Origin: Centropus unirufus
Taxonomy: Eukaryota; Chordata; Aves; Cuculiformes; Centropidae
Length of the DNA stretch: 64,000 bases
Direction: 5' to 3'
Assembly (NCBI GenBank): GCA_013397695.1
Contig: VYZI01000049.1
Span: 2,530,862-2,594,861 of the forward strand
Each line of letters opens with the position of its first letter. Position 1 is the first letter of the stretch. Positions 26,525-39,997 of this stretch are shown here, one piece after another. The position numbers and the translations under genes were made by a program. The notes below the pieces were generated by a model, which ran no database searches, had not been told where the DNA came from, and worked only from the letters and a program-made list of their open reading frames with translations.

Positions 26525-29110
26525 CGTGTCACAGAACACAGAAGAGTTGAGGTTGGGAGAGACCTCTGGCATTTGCTTGGTCCAAACCCACTGCTCAAAG
26601 GAGGGTCAACTAGAGGAGGTTGCCTGCCTGGGGCACCATATGGTAAGGTTTTGAGTATCTCTACACATGGAATCTCCATAACCTCTCTGAGCAACCTGTT
26701 CCAATATTTCATCGCATCCTTACTAAAAAAACCCAACTTTTTCTTATGTTTAAATGGAATTTCCTGTATTGCAATTTGTGCCCATAAACTCTTGAACTGC
26801 CACCGGGCAATACTGAGAAGTGTCTGGTTTCACCTTCTTTACTCCTCCCATGATCAGCTATTTATACATGTTGACAAGGTCCCCTCAAGCCTTCTCCAGA
26901 ATAAATATTCACTGGTCTCTCAGACTCTTGTCATATATCAGATGTACCAGGCCTTTAATAATTTCTGTGACCCTTTGTTGCACTCTCTCCAGTATAAACA
27001 GCTCTTCCTTGCACTGGGGAACCTCAGAAGTAGACACAGCAGTTGAGGTGTGTCCCACTTATGCTGATCAGAAAGGAAGGATCACTCTCTTGACTTGCTG
27101 GCAATGCTTTTCCCAATACAGTCCAGAGGCTGCTGGCTGCCTTTGCCACAAGGATACATTTCAGACTCATTGCTTAACAGAACTCCAGGTCCTTTTTCAC
27201 AAAGCTGCCTTCCAGCTAGTTGCCCCCAGCCTGTACTGGTGCATGAAGTTATTCCTCTCCGGGAGTAAGATATTATGTTTCCCGTTGTTATGATGATTCC
27301 TATTCAGGTGCCTCCAAACAGCCATATAACCATCTGGTCCATCAATCTGTCTTCCCAGTGTTATGTTGTCTGCAAACTCGCTGAAGATGCACTTGGTCAC
27401 ATCACTCAGGCCAATAATGATGATGTTAAATAGTTTAGCATTCCAGTAGTGACCCTGGGATACACCAGTTTTGTGTCCTGCAGCTGATCGCTTCACTGTC
27501 AACCACAACCTTTCGAGCCCAGAAGCTCAGCAAGCTACTAAGCCATGTCACTGTTCACCTATTTAACTCAATTTTGGGTTAAATCAGATTGGCAATCAGT
27601 TGCCAATGAGGAGATACCTGAGTGTCAAAGGCCTTACTAAAGTCAAGATAAACAGCATCTACTGCTCTTTCCATATCCACCAAGCCAGTCATCTCTTCAT
27701 AGAAGACTATTAGGAAGGTCAGACATGATTTCTCCTTATAGATCCATGCTGGCTACTGCCAGTCACCTTCTTGTTCGTCATATATTTGGAAATGATGTCT
27801 AGGATTGTGTCCTGCATCACAATCACAGGGACTGAGATGAAGCTGTCCACTTCGCAGTGCTCCAGCTTCTCTTTCTTGTCCCTCTTGAAGATAAAAATGG
27901 CAACTGCTTTCTTTCAGTCCTCAGGAACCTCCCCCAAAGGTCATGATCTTTTAAAGAAGCTAATCAAGGGAGTCTTCACGATGACATTGGACAGCTCACT
28001 CAGCATTTGTATGTTACCATCTTCCAGGGATTTACTTGTTTATTTATGCGGTTTATTTAAATGTTCCCTACTCGATCCTTATCCATCAAGGGTAAGTGTC
28101 CTTTGCTCCATACTTTGCCACTAGTCTCAGAGGCCTGGAATTTCTGAAGGTACTTCCAGTGAATACCACAGTGAAGAAGACTTGAGTGTCTCATCCTTCC
28201 TGTGTCCTTTATCACCAGGTCCCTTAGACTACTCAGCAGTGTGTCTACTTTTTCTCATATCTTTCTCTTGCAGCTTGTTACCCTTTAGACACCCTTCTTG
28301 TTGCTGTTCATGTCCCTTAGCAGATTAAACTCCAAGCAGGCCTTGGTTTTACTTATCCCATGCCCATACATTCAGAGAGCGCCTCTATATTCCTTTCAGG
28401 ACACCTAACCCTTCTCCCACCTCTTGTACACTTGGAGGAGGTAATCCTTGAAAAGCAATTGTCTTTCCTGGACTTCTTTTCTCTCCAGGGCTGCGTATTT
28501 TGGGAATCTTTCAAGTAAGTGCCTGAAGAGGCCACAGGCTGCTCTCCTGAAGTCCAAGGTTGTGATTCTGTTTTTTGTCTCACTCCCTCCTATCAGGATC
28601 CTGAACACTACCATCACATGTTCACTGCAGCCAAAACTACTCTTGACTTTTACGTACCCAACCCATTCTTCTTTGTTTGTAAATACAAGGTCCAGTAGAG
28701 CAATTTCTCTCTTCAGTTTATCCAATATCTGTGATATAAAGTTGTGACCACTCCAGAAAATTCCTGGATTTCTTGTGCCCTGCTGTGTTGTCCTTCCAGG
28801 GGGTACTGAGGTGGTCACGAGGCTCTTCCGGTTGCCTGAAGAAGCTATTCTTCTGGTAAGGCTATAACAGATATCTACCAAAGTATTAGTCTTGTATTTC
28901 CCATCAATCTTGACCCTCATGCTGTCAGTCATTGTCCATCACTGTCATGAGGTAGTGCCAAGCAGATGCTATCATATACAGGAGAACTACTTCACAGCAG
29001 CATCAGGCTTCTCCTCTGCTGCAGTTTATCCTACCTATGCTTTCCAGAGAACACTCATATATTCAAACATATACCATTCTAGGAGACCTCATGCCCATTT
29101 AAAGCAACAC
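26525..29110 (-). pseudogene. CR1 LINE: decayed ORF2 (endonuclease end, RT) and 3' end
   Basis: This is a long CR1 retrotransposon copy on the minus strand, read from about 29110 down to 26525. At 28930-28410 the peptide resembles the C-terminal part of the CR1 endonuclease (LDLVFTNKEEWVG, then CSEHVMVVFRIL) and the linker LDFRRAACGLFRHLLERFP. At 27900-27600 lies the reverse-transcriptase region whose antisense reads 'aaggccttactaaagtcaagataaacagcatctactgctc', that is, the YLDFSKAFDT block. At 27470-27380 the SGVPQG and FADD blocks survive as GVSQG and FADN, so the second catalytic Asp is lost. Many frameshifts and stops interrupt the frame. The 3' end (26525-27190) matches the CR1 tail, with 'cacagaa..gaggttgggagagacctc' next to the terminus. 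The N-terminal endonuclease and ORF1 are missing, by 5' truncation. It cannot be active. Confidence 0.9.
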
Positions 29111-32100
29111 TATAGTTCAGGGCCAATTTAAATCAATCAGTTTCCCTGCAAAGTGCAGTTTCTTCCCAGTTTGCTGGCATTATTATTTCTTTCCTAGCCT
29201 CCAGTCTTGCTTCCTAGGACTTCGCCACACTGAAATATTAGGTCACATTTTAAGACTTGGAACTTGACCTTCCTAGAAAGAAGTTTCAACTAAACCTTTT
29301 CATCTCATCAATGTAGAGAAACTCTCATGTGGTCCTGGTTGCCCTAGGGTTCTCTGCTAAAGGTTACCTGCCTTCATTCCCTATGTTACAGCTTCATGGT
29401 TCAGTCCGTTCTTCCATTCCCTTAGCTGTGCAGTTCATGTGGCATTACATCTTCTCATCCCTGAGTTTAAAGGTAAGGTAGTTTACAGTACTACACTTGC
29501 AATTGTAACAATTTTTCATGCTGATAAACTGAAGCTGGTTTTGAACAGGTGAACAAATATTATTTTAGCCATGTGTAATAAATAAAAGCTTATAAAGTAG
29601 GCCTGCTTATTTCTATAGCTCTACTTTGGTACGGAGCACTGCCTATTTGATTCTGCATTCATGTCTGCATCTGTCAGTGCCACAGCATCTCACTGTGAAT
29701 GAAGGGATCCTTTTACATTTCTCAAAAGTCATTTTGGCCATGCGAACATGTGGTCACATAACTAAACCCTGTACTGACTAGTGACAGTGTTTCCATGATA
29801 GCTGATGCCCTATAACAGAGGTAAAAGCAAGGCAAAAAATAATAAATGTGTGAATCAGTGTAGTAAGTGGCCAAAATAAAAACCCTTTGATGATACCAAG
29901 TAAACACGAGGCTTTTTTCTGGGATGAGCTGAGTCACTCTCTCATGGCTCAACCACTTGTGCATGATGTGATCATCCACATTATAAAATAAATACTTCTA
30001 TACATAAAATAAAGAATCTATAGCACCTTATAGCTATGTTCATATATTCATTCACTCACTTTCTTTGTCTCACAAGTCTGTAAAACCCATTCCTCATTTC
30101 AGCAGAGAGAATCAAAATACCGTGTTTACATTTTTAGCTAGTGGTACAGCCACTGGTATTTCTAGTAATTAATCTGGAGAGCTAGAATAATACACAAATT
30201 TTCTTTATTTTGACCCATTCCATCCATAACAAGATATGTTATTTGAGTCTGAAACTCTGCAGAAGGAGGCTAGATGTAATGCAAGGGAGAGGGAGCCTGA
30301 TGTCAAGATTCTCTGTTCAGTTTCCTCCTTAATGGTGTGATGCGGCGGAAAAAAATCAATGGGAATAATGTTTCAAAAGGGCGGGGAAAGCTTATCTTCA
30401 GAACTGTGTTACTATTTGTCCTCAGCTGAATTGTGTAGTGATTTTGGGAATTTATGACTCTGGAAGTAACACTGAAAACGAAAACTCTGCAGTAAAAAAA
30501 GTAGTGAAAATAATGCTACTACATTGCACGATGTCTTTCATCAGCAGCATTCACATTGAATGTACTCCACAAAAGTAAGGCAATTTAGCATCTAACCTTT
30601 TCACACTGCAGAGTTAAATAGAACCAATTATTAATGCCTTTTTGATACCTTCAAGTAGGCCTCGCTGTGAAGATAGGAATACACATTACCTGCTGTGTGC
30701 ACTGTAGTACCCTTGTGCTACATTTTCTATGTTTGTCTGGCTTGGCTTTCCTTTCTTATCATAACATTTGCACCAGATTCGTCCTGTTGCTTCTTGAAGT
30801 CAGAATCCTCTGCTGTTCCTAGCACTGCAACTGCCACAACACACGATCTTCCTCATGACAGAGGGAGGAGATACTGCTACTACCAGCAAGGTACATCCAG
30901 GTACAGCAAGGTTTGTTCAAAACAGATATGAAATAACACCTCAGATCCAATCACAGTGGTCACTCTCAGAAGGGTCCAAAGCTCATACATACAGGTTCTC
31001 TAGACCTGGTATCTGAGTCTTGCATACAAGCAGCACAGGACAGAAGAGTTACAATGGACAAAGTTTTGAAGCTTTCAACCTTGACAATGACCAAACGTCT
31101 GCAAGACTATTTCACAAAACTTACCTTTTGGAATTAGAAAAACAAGAAAAGTATTCAGAAAAAGCTCTTGCTATGAACTTGACCTTCTGTCCTCCTTAAA
31201 TCTAATTTTTTATTTAAGGGCTGCCCCTTTGAGTAGTCCTCCCTAACTTTGACATGTTTCCACATACAAGACTAGTCATATGAATATAGAAAACTTGAAT
31301 TGAGGATGTCTTTATTTTTTGCTCACATCCATATTATTAAGCTGGTTCTCCACTTTCATTTACTTCAATGCTGGTAGAATTCTGTCACTATTCCTTTCCT
31401 ATTTGCTACAGAGAACACAGTGTTTAGATGTCAAATCTACTCTCCAAAGCTGTTCCAGGAATAAAAGTAATATTTCTGAAAGCTTTTACTTTAGCTTTTG
31501 CTATTGTTATGATTTCTGGAAAGCAGATGTGCTGTAGACATAGATACTCTCTGTTCCACTACTTACATGGAAGCAATGGGCTATGGTTTTTTTTTCTGGT
31601 AAGAGAGCCAATGCAATATACGTCCTCACACTTCTACCCCATATGTTTGATACCTTACACAGCTTTCTATCCAGCCTGTCCTTCGAGTTGTGTCTGCCTC
31701 AAAGCTGGAGAAAAGTCATGAAGAGCATTCCCATTACTTCTGCATCTCTTCAAAGGAGCAAGTCACAATCCTAACCTCAAGTTACTGGGAAAGTGGAAAA
31801 CCCCTGGCACCAAGTCCCCATCTTCCTAACACAACATGTAATGGAACTAGGATGTAACATCTGACAAGAAGCAACAGGCATGCTTCTGTGTAGTCCTCAT
31901 TCATCTCAAAGAATGTTCCTGCCTCAGCTGACACTAGGGCTTCAGTAAGCCCTGGGGCTTGAAGAAGCATTGCCTGGCACCTTATTCATATGCGCTCCTA
32001 AGTGGTTTTCTCAAAAGAGCTGGTGGAAATGGAGCGGGGAGAGAGGTTTAATGCCAAATTTTGTTACTTGATGCAAATATCAACCCCCCCGAGTAATGAT

Positions 32101-33021
32101 TTTACATTCCTCAGAAAATACACACTCTGCTTTTGAAATATTTACCTTTCATTTATTTTTTATGACCTTAAGAAAATTTGGGAGGAATGTGAACTGTTTT
32201 GGGTTTTGTCTTCCTATGACGGCAGAGATTTATTTATAGCCAGCAACTGCCGGACAGCTCTCACGTGGCTGCTGAAAATTAAAACAGCATGTACGGTTTT
32301 GTTTTGTTTTGCTTTTATGCCTTTGCTGCTACAATCTCTCCCTGGTTCCCCAAACCCTTGTTATTGTAACCAGAGCTACGTTTTGCATTGCTACAATTGC
32401 AGGGTTATGTAAATTCCAAAGGCTTTAAAGGAAGGGGCCTGACGATTCTGCTTCGGGCTGTAGGGAGGTCTACGCAAACAGTTATGCCCAACATCTAGGG
32501 AGAGACAAAGGCATTCCTAACTTGTCAACAGAGAGGAAACCTACGTCTCAACCTCGGCACCCACCTGAAGCTTTCTAAGCCTTTTAGAACTTATGGTTTC
32601 ATTTAAATTGACTGTCCTCTCATTTTCTGTGCTGTGCTTTTCTAAAGGCAGGAAAATATGCTTCAGCCACTTCTGGAAGTCTTCATATATCCTCTTTCAC
32701 TCTCTGCTGGTAAGTACTGGTTTACCCAGGAAAGAGATAATAGAAAGCTCTACAGGTACATACTTTTTCAGACTCAAGGAACTGGATTTCTACAGTGATC
32801 ATGAAATTATACAAACTGAAAGGCATTATTTTATTCATGAGGACCTTTATATAAAAAAGAAAATTACAGCAAAAGACAAAAACCATGCTCATCAAAGATA
32901 GCAAGAGAACAGAGTATGCATCTGATCCCTTGCAAGAACTCTTTACACTGAGTAAAGGTGGGAAGAAGTGCAATACAAGTTGCACATCTGCGTGCTTCTG
33001 AGTAACCAAGTTGTAATGCTG
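29111..33021. other. Intergenic; nothing coding seen
   Basis: AT-rich unique-looking sequence between the large CR1 and the first MIR-like fossil. I found no exon, RNA gene or clear transposon. A possible regulatory block lies at 32030-32460. A small CpG-containing patch occurs at about 30340-30400, with GATGCGGCGG and GGGCGGGG. Confidence 0.65.
32030..32460. promoter_or_regulatory. Possible conserved regulatory block
   Basis: The stretch combines TEAD-type sites in opposite orientation (ACATTCC near 32105, GGAATGTG near 32183), a CACGTG E-box near 32261, SOX-like ACAAT/ATTGT cores (32329-32396) and a CpG content above its surroundings (GACGGCAG, GCCGGACAG, GACGATTC, TTCGGG). It is free of recognisable repeats. 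The composition resembles conserved non-coding elements, but conservation has not been tested here. Confidence 0.25.
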
Positions 33022-33180
33022 ACACTAGCTGTACATTTCTGTGTGGGCATGGGCAAGCCAATTCATGTTTCTGACTTTGTAACTTCTAAAAGAGGGATAA
33101 TAATGCCTGACTCAGAGTCAATGTTAGAAGGCTCTGCATAAGCTCATCTTAGTCCACAGTGTTTAGACAACTCAACTAAA
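33022..33180 (+). mobile_element. MIR-like SINE fossil
   Basis: The segment follows the MIR core in order: 'tagctgtacatttctgtgtgggcatgggcaag', then a 'ttctgactttg' part, then 'aaaagagggataataatgcctgactcagagtc'. These correspond to the MIR phrases for CTGTGTGACCTTGGGCAAG, CTGTAAAATGGGGATAATAATACC and TGCCTCA. It is an ancient amniote-wide element, heavily diverged. The tRNA-like head is not recognisable. Confidence 0.65.
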
Positions 33181-33934
33181 TGAAAATAATGTTTAGCCTA
33201 CTTCTCCAGCCTTCTATTTCAGCTCTATGCCACCGTTAGTCAAATCATACTTAGACCTCAGACAAAAGCCTAGATTACATTATTCCTGAAATATGCAGAG
33301 CTTTTGTACAGCATGGTGCACCCTGATCACTGGAGTGTGCTAATGAGAGTTCAGGAAAATTACGCTTTTTGGGAAAAGGTGTGGCCAAAACTCCTTAGCC
33401 AATTCAGCTGACACTATAGAGATGGATGAGGCTGTGGCACCACTCTGACATGCTGCTTTCTATACCTGTTGAGCTTTCCGGGCAAACTTAAACTTACTGC
33501 AATGTACATGTAAAAACAGGGCTTGTTGCATTGTTCACCTGCCTCTTTGGAGCAAAGCCAATTAAGGTTATGTCCTCAGGAAAGAAAACCAAGAGTCACT
33601 GCTTGACAGACACTCTACAACCAAGTAGGTCATTGCCCAGCTAACATAAGAAGGGACATTCCAATCAATTCCCAAGCAGTAATACTTTAAAAACAATCAA
33701 TACAATGGAAGAGATTACTTTAGTAGTGGACAGTAGCTCCTACTCAGCTCATAGATACTGTCACTGCACAGATGGAAAGAACTTTATTATGGAATTGTAG
33801 CTGTTTAAATCTTATTAAGAAAGACAAGATCCATTTCCAGAGGTGCAGCTACACAGGATGCCTGCACAGCTCAGAAGTTTTTGCCAGTTTTTCATGTATG
33901 CTTATTTACTTGGAGCCATGAAATGCTCTTTGGA

Positions 33935-33990
33935 GCTCTAATCTTGACTGTCATTGTGACCTTGGGAAAGTGACTGAATGTCTTTGCACC
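33935..33990 (+). mobile_element. MIR core fragment
   Basis: A short piece with the MIR core 'cattgtgaccttgggaaagtgactgaatgtctttg' (about 33952-33986), close to CTGTGTGACCTTGGGCAAGTCACTTAACCTCT. Flanks are not recognisable. It lies about 0.8 kb from the other MIR-like copy, in the same orientation. Confidence 0.6.
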
Positions 33991-36001
33991 AGCAACTCCT
34001 TTTGAAGTCAGCTGGTGATGTGGATGCTGAACAATTCTGAAACAAATAAGCCCTGTAGGTCAAAGACAATGTCTGCTTGAGCTGGGGTAGTTTGGATCAC
34101 ATCATAAATCGTAAAGATTTTGAAGAAAAAAACAGAAGCATACACAGCAAACAAATATTTTTGTAAATATGATCCAGTAATTGGCACTGTGTAATACAAA
34201 TCTTGGACACAGAGAGGTGGGGTCTGAGGGGCCTTCTATATTAACCTTTTTTGGAAGATGACAGTTTATTAAGGGTCTATGTAGAGTCCGAAACAAGCAG
34301 TCTGAAGACAAAGAGAAATTTGAAATCAAAATCAGCTATATTAGATTGTGTCCCATTCTTAAGGTACCTAAAGATAAGTATCTGAGAGCCACACATTTTA
34401 CTGAACCAGGTAAAGTACTGACCAAAATTCTGAGTTTATTTTGTGAGTTATCTTTCCTAACAGTCTAAACTTTCTAATCTTCTCAAAGATGACTCGTTCA
34501 ACACTGAAAAAGTGCTAAGCAGAACACAGTCACAAAACTCGGACATCATATATAAAATTCCTTAGATTTTGGTCTTGAACACAAATCAAAGGTGTTACAT
34601 GCCTCTAAATGATCAGCACTTCTTCATATAGACTTCAATATCTTATCCAAGTATTAAATAAGGTGGAGGTTGTTTGGCTTTTGAAACCTGTTTAACACCG
34701 CAGGCTGTAATTATTGACCAAATAATTGCTGCATAGCTCTCATCTACAACTCATTTGTTTCCCTGAGTTAACAAAACTCTTCCTTACTTTCCATGCCTGC
34801 ATATCCAATAGATACCATCTGGCTTAGCACATTTAGCAAAGCAGGCAGGACTAGAAGCAACTTAGTCAGTTCTGTGACACAATTTACAGCAGAGGACCTC
34901 CAAAAGCTGACACAGGTCAAACAAGGCAAAATGATCATAAAATGCTACTAAAGATAACCATACATATGTTTCAACAGATGAGACAGGCCTGATGAAATGC
35001 AAGTACAGCAAAATCCTCCCACTGATACCAAATGACAATCAGGAAATGAAAGGCCTGAATTGTCCCAGCGGTTCAGCATGTTGAGGTCTAGTTAGGTGCA
35101 TATTAGATTCTCGGGACTATCATATTCCCATGCTGGGTAAAGAAAGGAGGGTGAAAAGAAAGAATAATTGTAACCATGTGGAAAGGAGGTCCATAGTTAA
35201 AAAGAAAAAAAGAGCAAACCAAAATAACCTACAATGATCACTTCAATATTTTAATTCTAATGATGCAACTCAAGTGAGCTGCAGAAGGCAGGCTTGTTTT
35301 GTCCTCCTTCCCTGCTGCAGTCAGCTACACTGAAAAATATGTGGAGAGAAAAAGACATCTGACACAGCCATGGCAAAAATGACCCCAACTAAGAAGTGGC
35401 AACTCTGAGGGTGTGGGAAAGTCTGCAAACAAATCACTGGGTGTGTCAGATATACAGACGCTAATATAATGCAGTGATTACTGCGTCTCTGCTCAGTGAA
35501 TATGAAAAAGTAATCTTGGTGTTTTAAGAATCATGCACAATGACCACTGAACAAATTCAAGTTTGGGTGCAGTTGTCCAGGAGCAGTACAATTTTCGTTG
35601 TGACCCTATGTCTTCATGGGATGCTTGAAACGTAACAGAAGTCTGGAGATAATAAACAAATACAGCATGGAATCTCATTCTACATGGAGACTTCTTAGGC
35701 TGCTTCTAAGTATCACAGAACTAGAAAAATTGCTTTGGTGACACTCCTGAGTGAATTTCTCAGGGAATCTTACTCTGGCTCGGGGGCCTGTTATTCCCTA
35801 CTATATTAACATTGCAAGATGCAGTGTGTATGAACTACATGAAATGGTAAAATCCAGCCCCAGAAACAAATGCCCCCTTCAAACTGCTGGTGAGAACTTT
35901 ATGCTTAAAAGCCCAAATGTGACAAATATATGAACCTAGAGAGCTCACAGACTTAGAGTCGCACATTCTATACAGGAAACCTAGGAAATGAAGCTTATAC
36001 A

Positions 36002-36126
36002 NNNNNNNNNNNNNNNNNNNNNNNNNNNNNNNNNNNNNNNNNNNNNNNNNNNNNNNNNNNNNNNNNNNNNNNNNNNNNNNNNNNNNNNNNNNNNNNNNNN
36101 NNNNNNNNNNNNNNNNNNNNNNNNNN

Positions 36127-36221
<95 letters not shown>
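36002..36221. repeat. (TAGA)n microsatellite with 125-N assembly gap
   Basis: Positions 36002-36126 are N and 36127-36221 are about 24 uninterrupted TAGA units. The left flank (ending ..gcttataca) is not repetitive, so the gap probably hides more of the same repeat plus its left boundary. Reading frames through it that give poly-SIYL are artefacts. Confidence 0.97.
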
Positions 36222-36759
36222 CACAGTGGAAAGTATATACTCTGAATCACACAAACAGTTAATGGGAATTAATGTCAGCAGCCAGACAGAAGGAGCAAAC
36301 CCAAGATTAACAATGAGAGAATTTCTGATGGAAGTCAAAGACTATTACCCATTTCTCTGGAGATGTTTCTCCTCTGTCAGGCACCGAAGTGCCCAGCTTT
36401 CTCTAGCTCCTTTGTGAATTAAGTTTATTCCCGAAATAACTGAAGAATCTCAAAAAACCATAACTAATGACTTCTCAAAGGAAAAATGAAGGTTACCTAT
36501 CTCTCCCCATCACCATGTAACCACTTAGTACTTAATACTCAGAATTGAACACAGTGTGCCTAGTGTTGTTTCATCATAGCTCAGAGACACACTTCCTCAG
36601 CAGGCTACTTGCATCAAAGACTTAAGGCAACATCCTCGAAAGAAAAGACAAGGCAAAACACAGAGTGGACTTTTTTGCCATCTGCTTCCATTTTAATTTG
36701 CTGCACTCCCACATGTTACCAGAGCCTGCAGGATGGTAAATTGGATTCTGGATCATGTG

Positions 36760-36850
36760 CATTCATAGGAGTATAGGACTACAAGGTCATCATGTCCTGT
36801 TTCCTATAATCACAGACAACTGCAGAATAGACGTAGTCCAGCAGACTCCA
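36760..36850 (-). mobile_element. CR1 3' end fragment, old, antisense
   Basis: 'attcataggagtataggactacaaggtcatcatgtcctgtttcctataatcacag' follows the antisense 3' terminus of old CR1 families (TCATAGGACTGGAAGGGACCTC..TCATCTAGTCCTGTCCCCTGCAATCACAG). The body beyond about 36850 is unrecognisable. Confidence 0.65.
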
Positions 36851-39800
36851 CAACACTTTTATTCTGATTCTGTCACACATGGGACTTTTCAAGGGACCAG
36901 TGTGATGCAGATTAAGATAGGTTTTTCAGCCTGAAATTAGGCAACCATTTTCATTCTTAATTTAAAGGAGTTGACAATGACAAATTAGATATTTCATTTT
37001 ACAGAGGCATAATGTCATAAGCCTGACCTCCGATATCTGATTCTAGAGATCATAATTTAGTCCATGTTTATTTGAATATTCATGCTTTGTGGATAAAAAT
37101 ACATACAGCTACAGATGATATTTTTATGTCAAAGTTTGAAAAAAACCCAAACTGATATGTCTGTAATCTGAATTGCATGTTGATATACCTCGAGAAATAA
37201 ACAAAGCAAGTGACTGAAAAATTGACACTCAAGACTGGTGAAGCTGCATTCTTAAAATGCTTGTTATTGATAGTATAGGAATACTATATGAAAATGCTGA
37301 TCCATTATGTTAGGTCAACTTTAGTTTGTATTGACAGTATTTTCTTAAATAAGGCTCCCATTTCACAGTAGCTTAGCTACACTGACAGATGTGCAACTCA
37401 GAAAGTGTATGGGACTCTGGAGAGGTTCCAATATACGTGAGCATAGTAAACATCATCACTGTAAGTAAGCAGGGGATGAGGCAGTGAGGAATTGGTTGCT
37501 AAATTTTGCCTCTGTTTAAATATAAAATATGTCATGAAAGGCACAGTAGGATAGTTATAGCTTAACACATGTCGCCCAGCAGGTACATGAAGCTATTCTA
37601 GATAACTCCAAACACAGCTAGAAAACAATTCCTGGGTCCCCCAAGGAAAATTTCACCTATTTAGAAAATGAATCTTTTTTTTCTCCCAATAACTTAGTAA
37701 TGGTGAGTGCCAAAGGCATCGTAACATTCACAGACAGCCTGAATCCTGTTGATGATGAAAGGCTAAGGTCAAGCTTTGTGCTTCTGTCATTGGTAACACA
37801 TTTCAGGGCCTCTGCAGCAGAGCTAGATAGATTCACTCATTGAGATGCCTGACCCACAGGGCAGTAAAGGTATGAAACAAGCAGTGAGGGCAAGTTCATA
37901 TCTCAGTAGGGCACAGTTGGAAGATGGTTCATATTGGCAGGGCCCTAGCATGGTTATTACTCTATTCCTGCACAACAGTGCAGGAGGATGCTGGCTGATC
38001 AGAACACAGGGGAGAACAAAACCAACTGTCTCTCTGTTCATTCAGCTGTTAGAAACATAGTTTAATTGGTTCCCGCTGTACGCAGGGCTGCAAAAGTAGG
38101 AAAGAACCAAAGTCCCCTCATGTTTGGTCAAGGTCTTGCTTTCTTTCATCTGTCGTGCAGATGTTAATGGGGTCACCTGCCTAGAGGGGGTCAGGCTTCT
38201 GCCAAATGAATTTAAGCAGAGTACTCACGGTCCAGGCATCCCAGCTCGGTGACTCAGTGAGAAAATCAAGACTGCACTATTGGGTGGCTCCATTCCTGAC
38301 AACATTTGTAAGGAAGAATGATGCCCTTGCAAACCTTCTCTACAGATGTATGCTGTTTAATCTAACAAATAAACATATTCCACAGAGTTAGGACAGATTT
38401 CTTATGACCATTATCAGCAGTACCTATCTTTCATATACTCAGTGTAGGAAAAAAAATAAACAAACAGTGGAGAGTAGGAGGAAAAACTGGGGATTATAAC
38501 TTGAGCCTTAGGGAAGTCAGATGCAGGGGAGGAGGGAGGAAGAAAAAAAGGGGAGGAATACCCACTCTGCAGTAGGGTGATATACTTTCATTCGGGGAGG
38601 AGTATGATTTTGGTAAATATATGGCTTGTCTACCATGCAGGAGGCTAAATGCAACATAATGATGAAGATGATGTAATATTTTAATTACTACAGCTTTGTA
38701 AAGATAGCTAAAAGAAAATGAGTCTCTAACCTACCTTCAATGAGAGTATTTATATGATAGCACAAATCCCCATCAGATTGGAGGCATCTGAGAAAGCTGT
38801 ACTTCAGGTTTCCCAAATATTAAATATGAATATTTAACATGAATATTTGTAAATGTCTGAGAAATTTTCCCAAGGAAAGTGCTGAATGCAAAGAATAAAT
38901 TGGTAAATTTATGTCACTATAAATGTGACTTATCCTTACATTTTCGTGTAGGGTATGATTGCAGACAAGAAAATATTCTCATCATTTAACTCCTACTTGT
39001 TAAACAGGAACAGCCCAATAAGATTGCCCCAGCTCCATCAGAAACAATCTGGTTAATGAGCATACAGTACCTACAGCCTTCAGAGTTTGATCTTAAACTA
39101 GCGGAAAACACAGACGTTATTGTATTGTAGGCTGATGATTTTTTGACTACGTGTTTTCAGAGGGACTGGACTCTTACATTCACAGGGGGAAAAATAACTC
39201 CATGTTCAAGGGAAATGAGGTTATAACTCTACAAGAATCTAGGAAATGTCTACACACAGATCAGCAGAGGCTAGGGGGGCTATACAAATCTACAGTAGTT
39301 CCATTCCTTCTTGAAAAGATGTTTTAATGGATGAAGGTTGCTCCCTTCATCCTGACAAGGAAAGGCACTGGCGGGCTGATGCAGAGTAATGTGGAATTCT
39401 GTCACAGCCATCTGCAGATTTGAAAGAAAACAGATGACAGTGCAGGACCAAGAGCGTGCAAAGAGATTAATGATTTTTCAAGACCAGCTTGAAACACCTA
39501 AAAATTGCCTATTTTTTATTATATTTTTTAAGCACTGAGCTTTCCTGGAAAATGGAAGCACTCCAAATATTTGTTATTGAAGAAAATATGAGCAACAATT
39601 ATACACTGAAAAGTAAGCCTGTTTCTTTGAAATGTTCAGATTTAGAGAAATATTTAGATGCAAAAGAAAATGCCCGGCATTTCTCCATAACTGGAAGGGG
39701 GTCAGCAAATTAAATCCTTCCTGAAAAAAATCATCACTGTTTTCAATCCACTTTTGAACTGTGGAAGAAGGAAAGATACTGGTTACTTTTTTCACCGGCA

Positions 39801-39997
39801 AGAAGACACAGTAAATGTAAAAAATAAAGGTATAATTTCTCCATGTGCATTATAAATACTTAGAGGGATTCTAAAATGGGAATAAGTTTCTGGCAGTTCA
39901 GGTTAGGTTCCCCTTATAGATATGATTCTGCCTCACACAATAGCTGAAACATCAGAGGATCTTCATGGTGGTTTCCCTCTTGAAGACCACAGGAATA

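Noticed and set aside
28353..28932. 175-codon minus-strand frame as a possible host gene
   Set aside because: The peptide is the CR1 endonuclease end and linker; it belongs to the decayed LINE at 26525-29110.
35835..36338. 167-codon frame rich in Ser-Ile-Tyr-Leu repeats
   Set aside because: It is the translation of the TAGA microsatellite and crosses a run of N.
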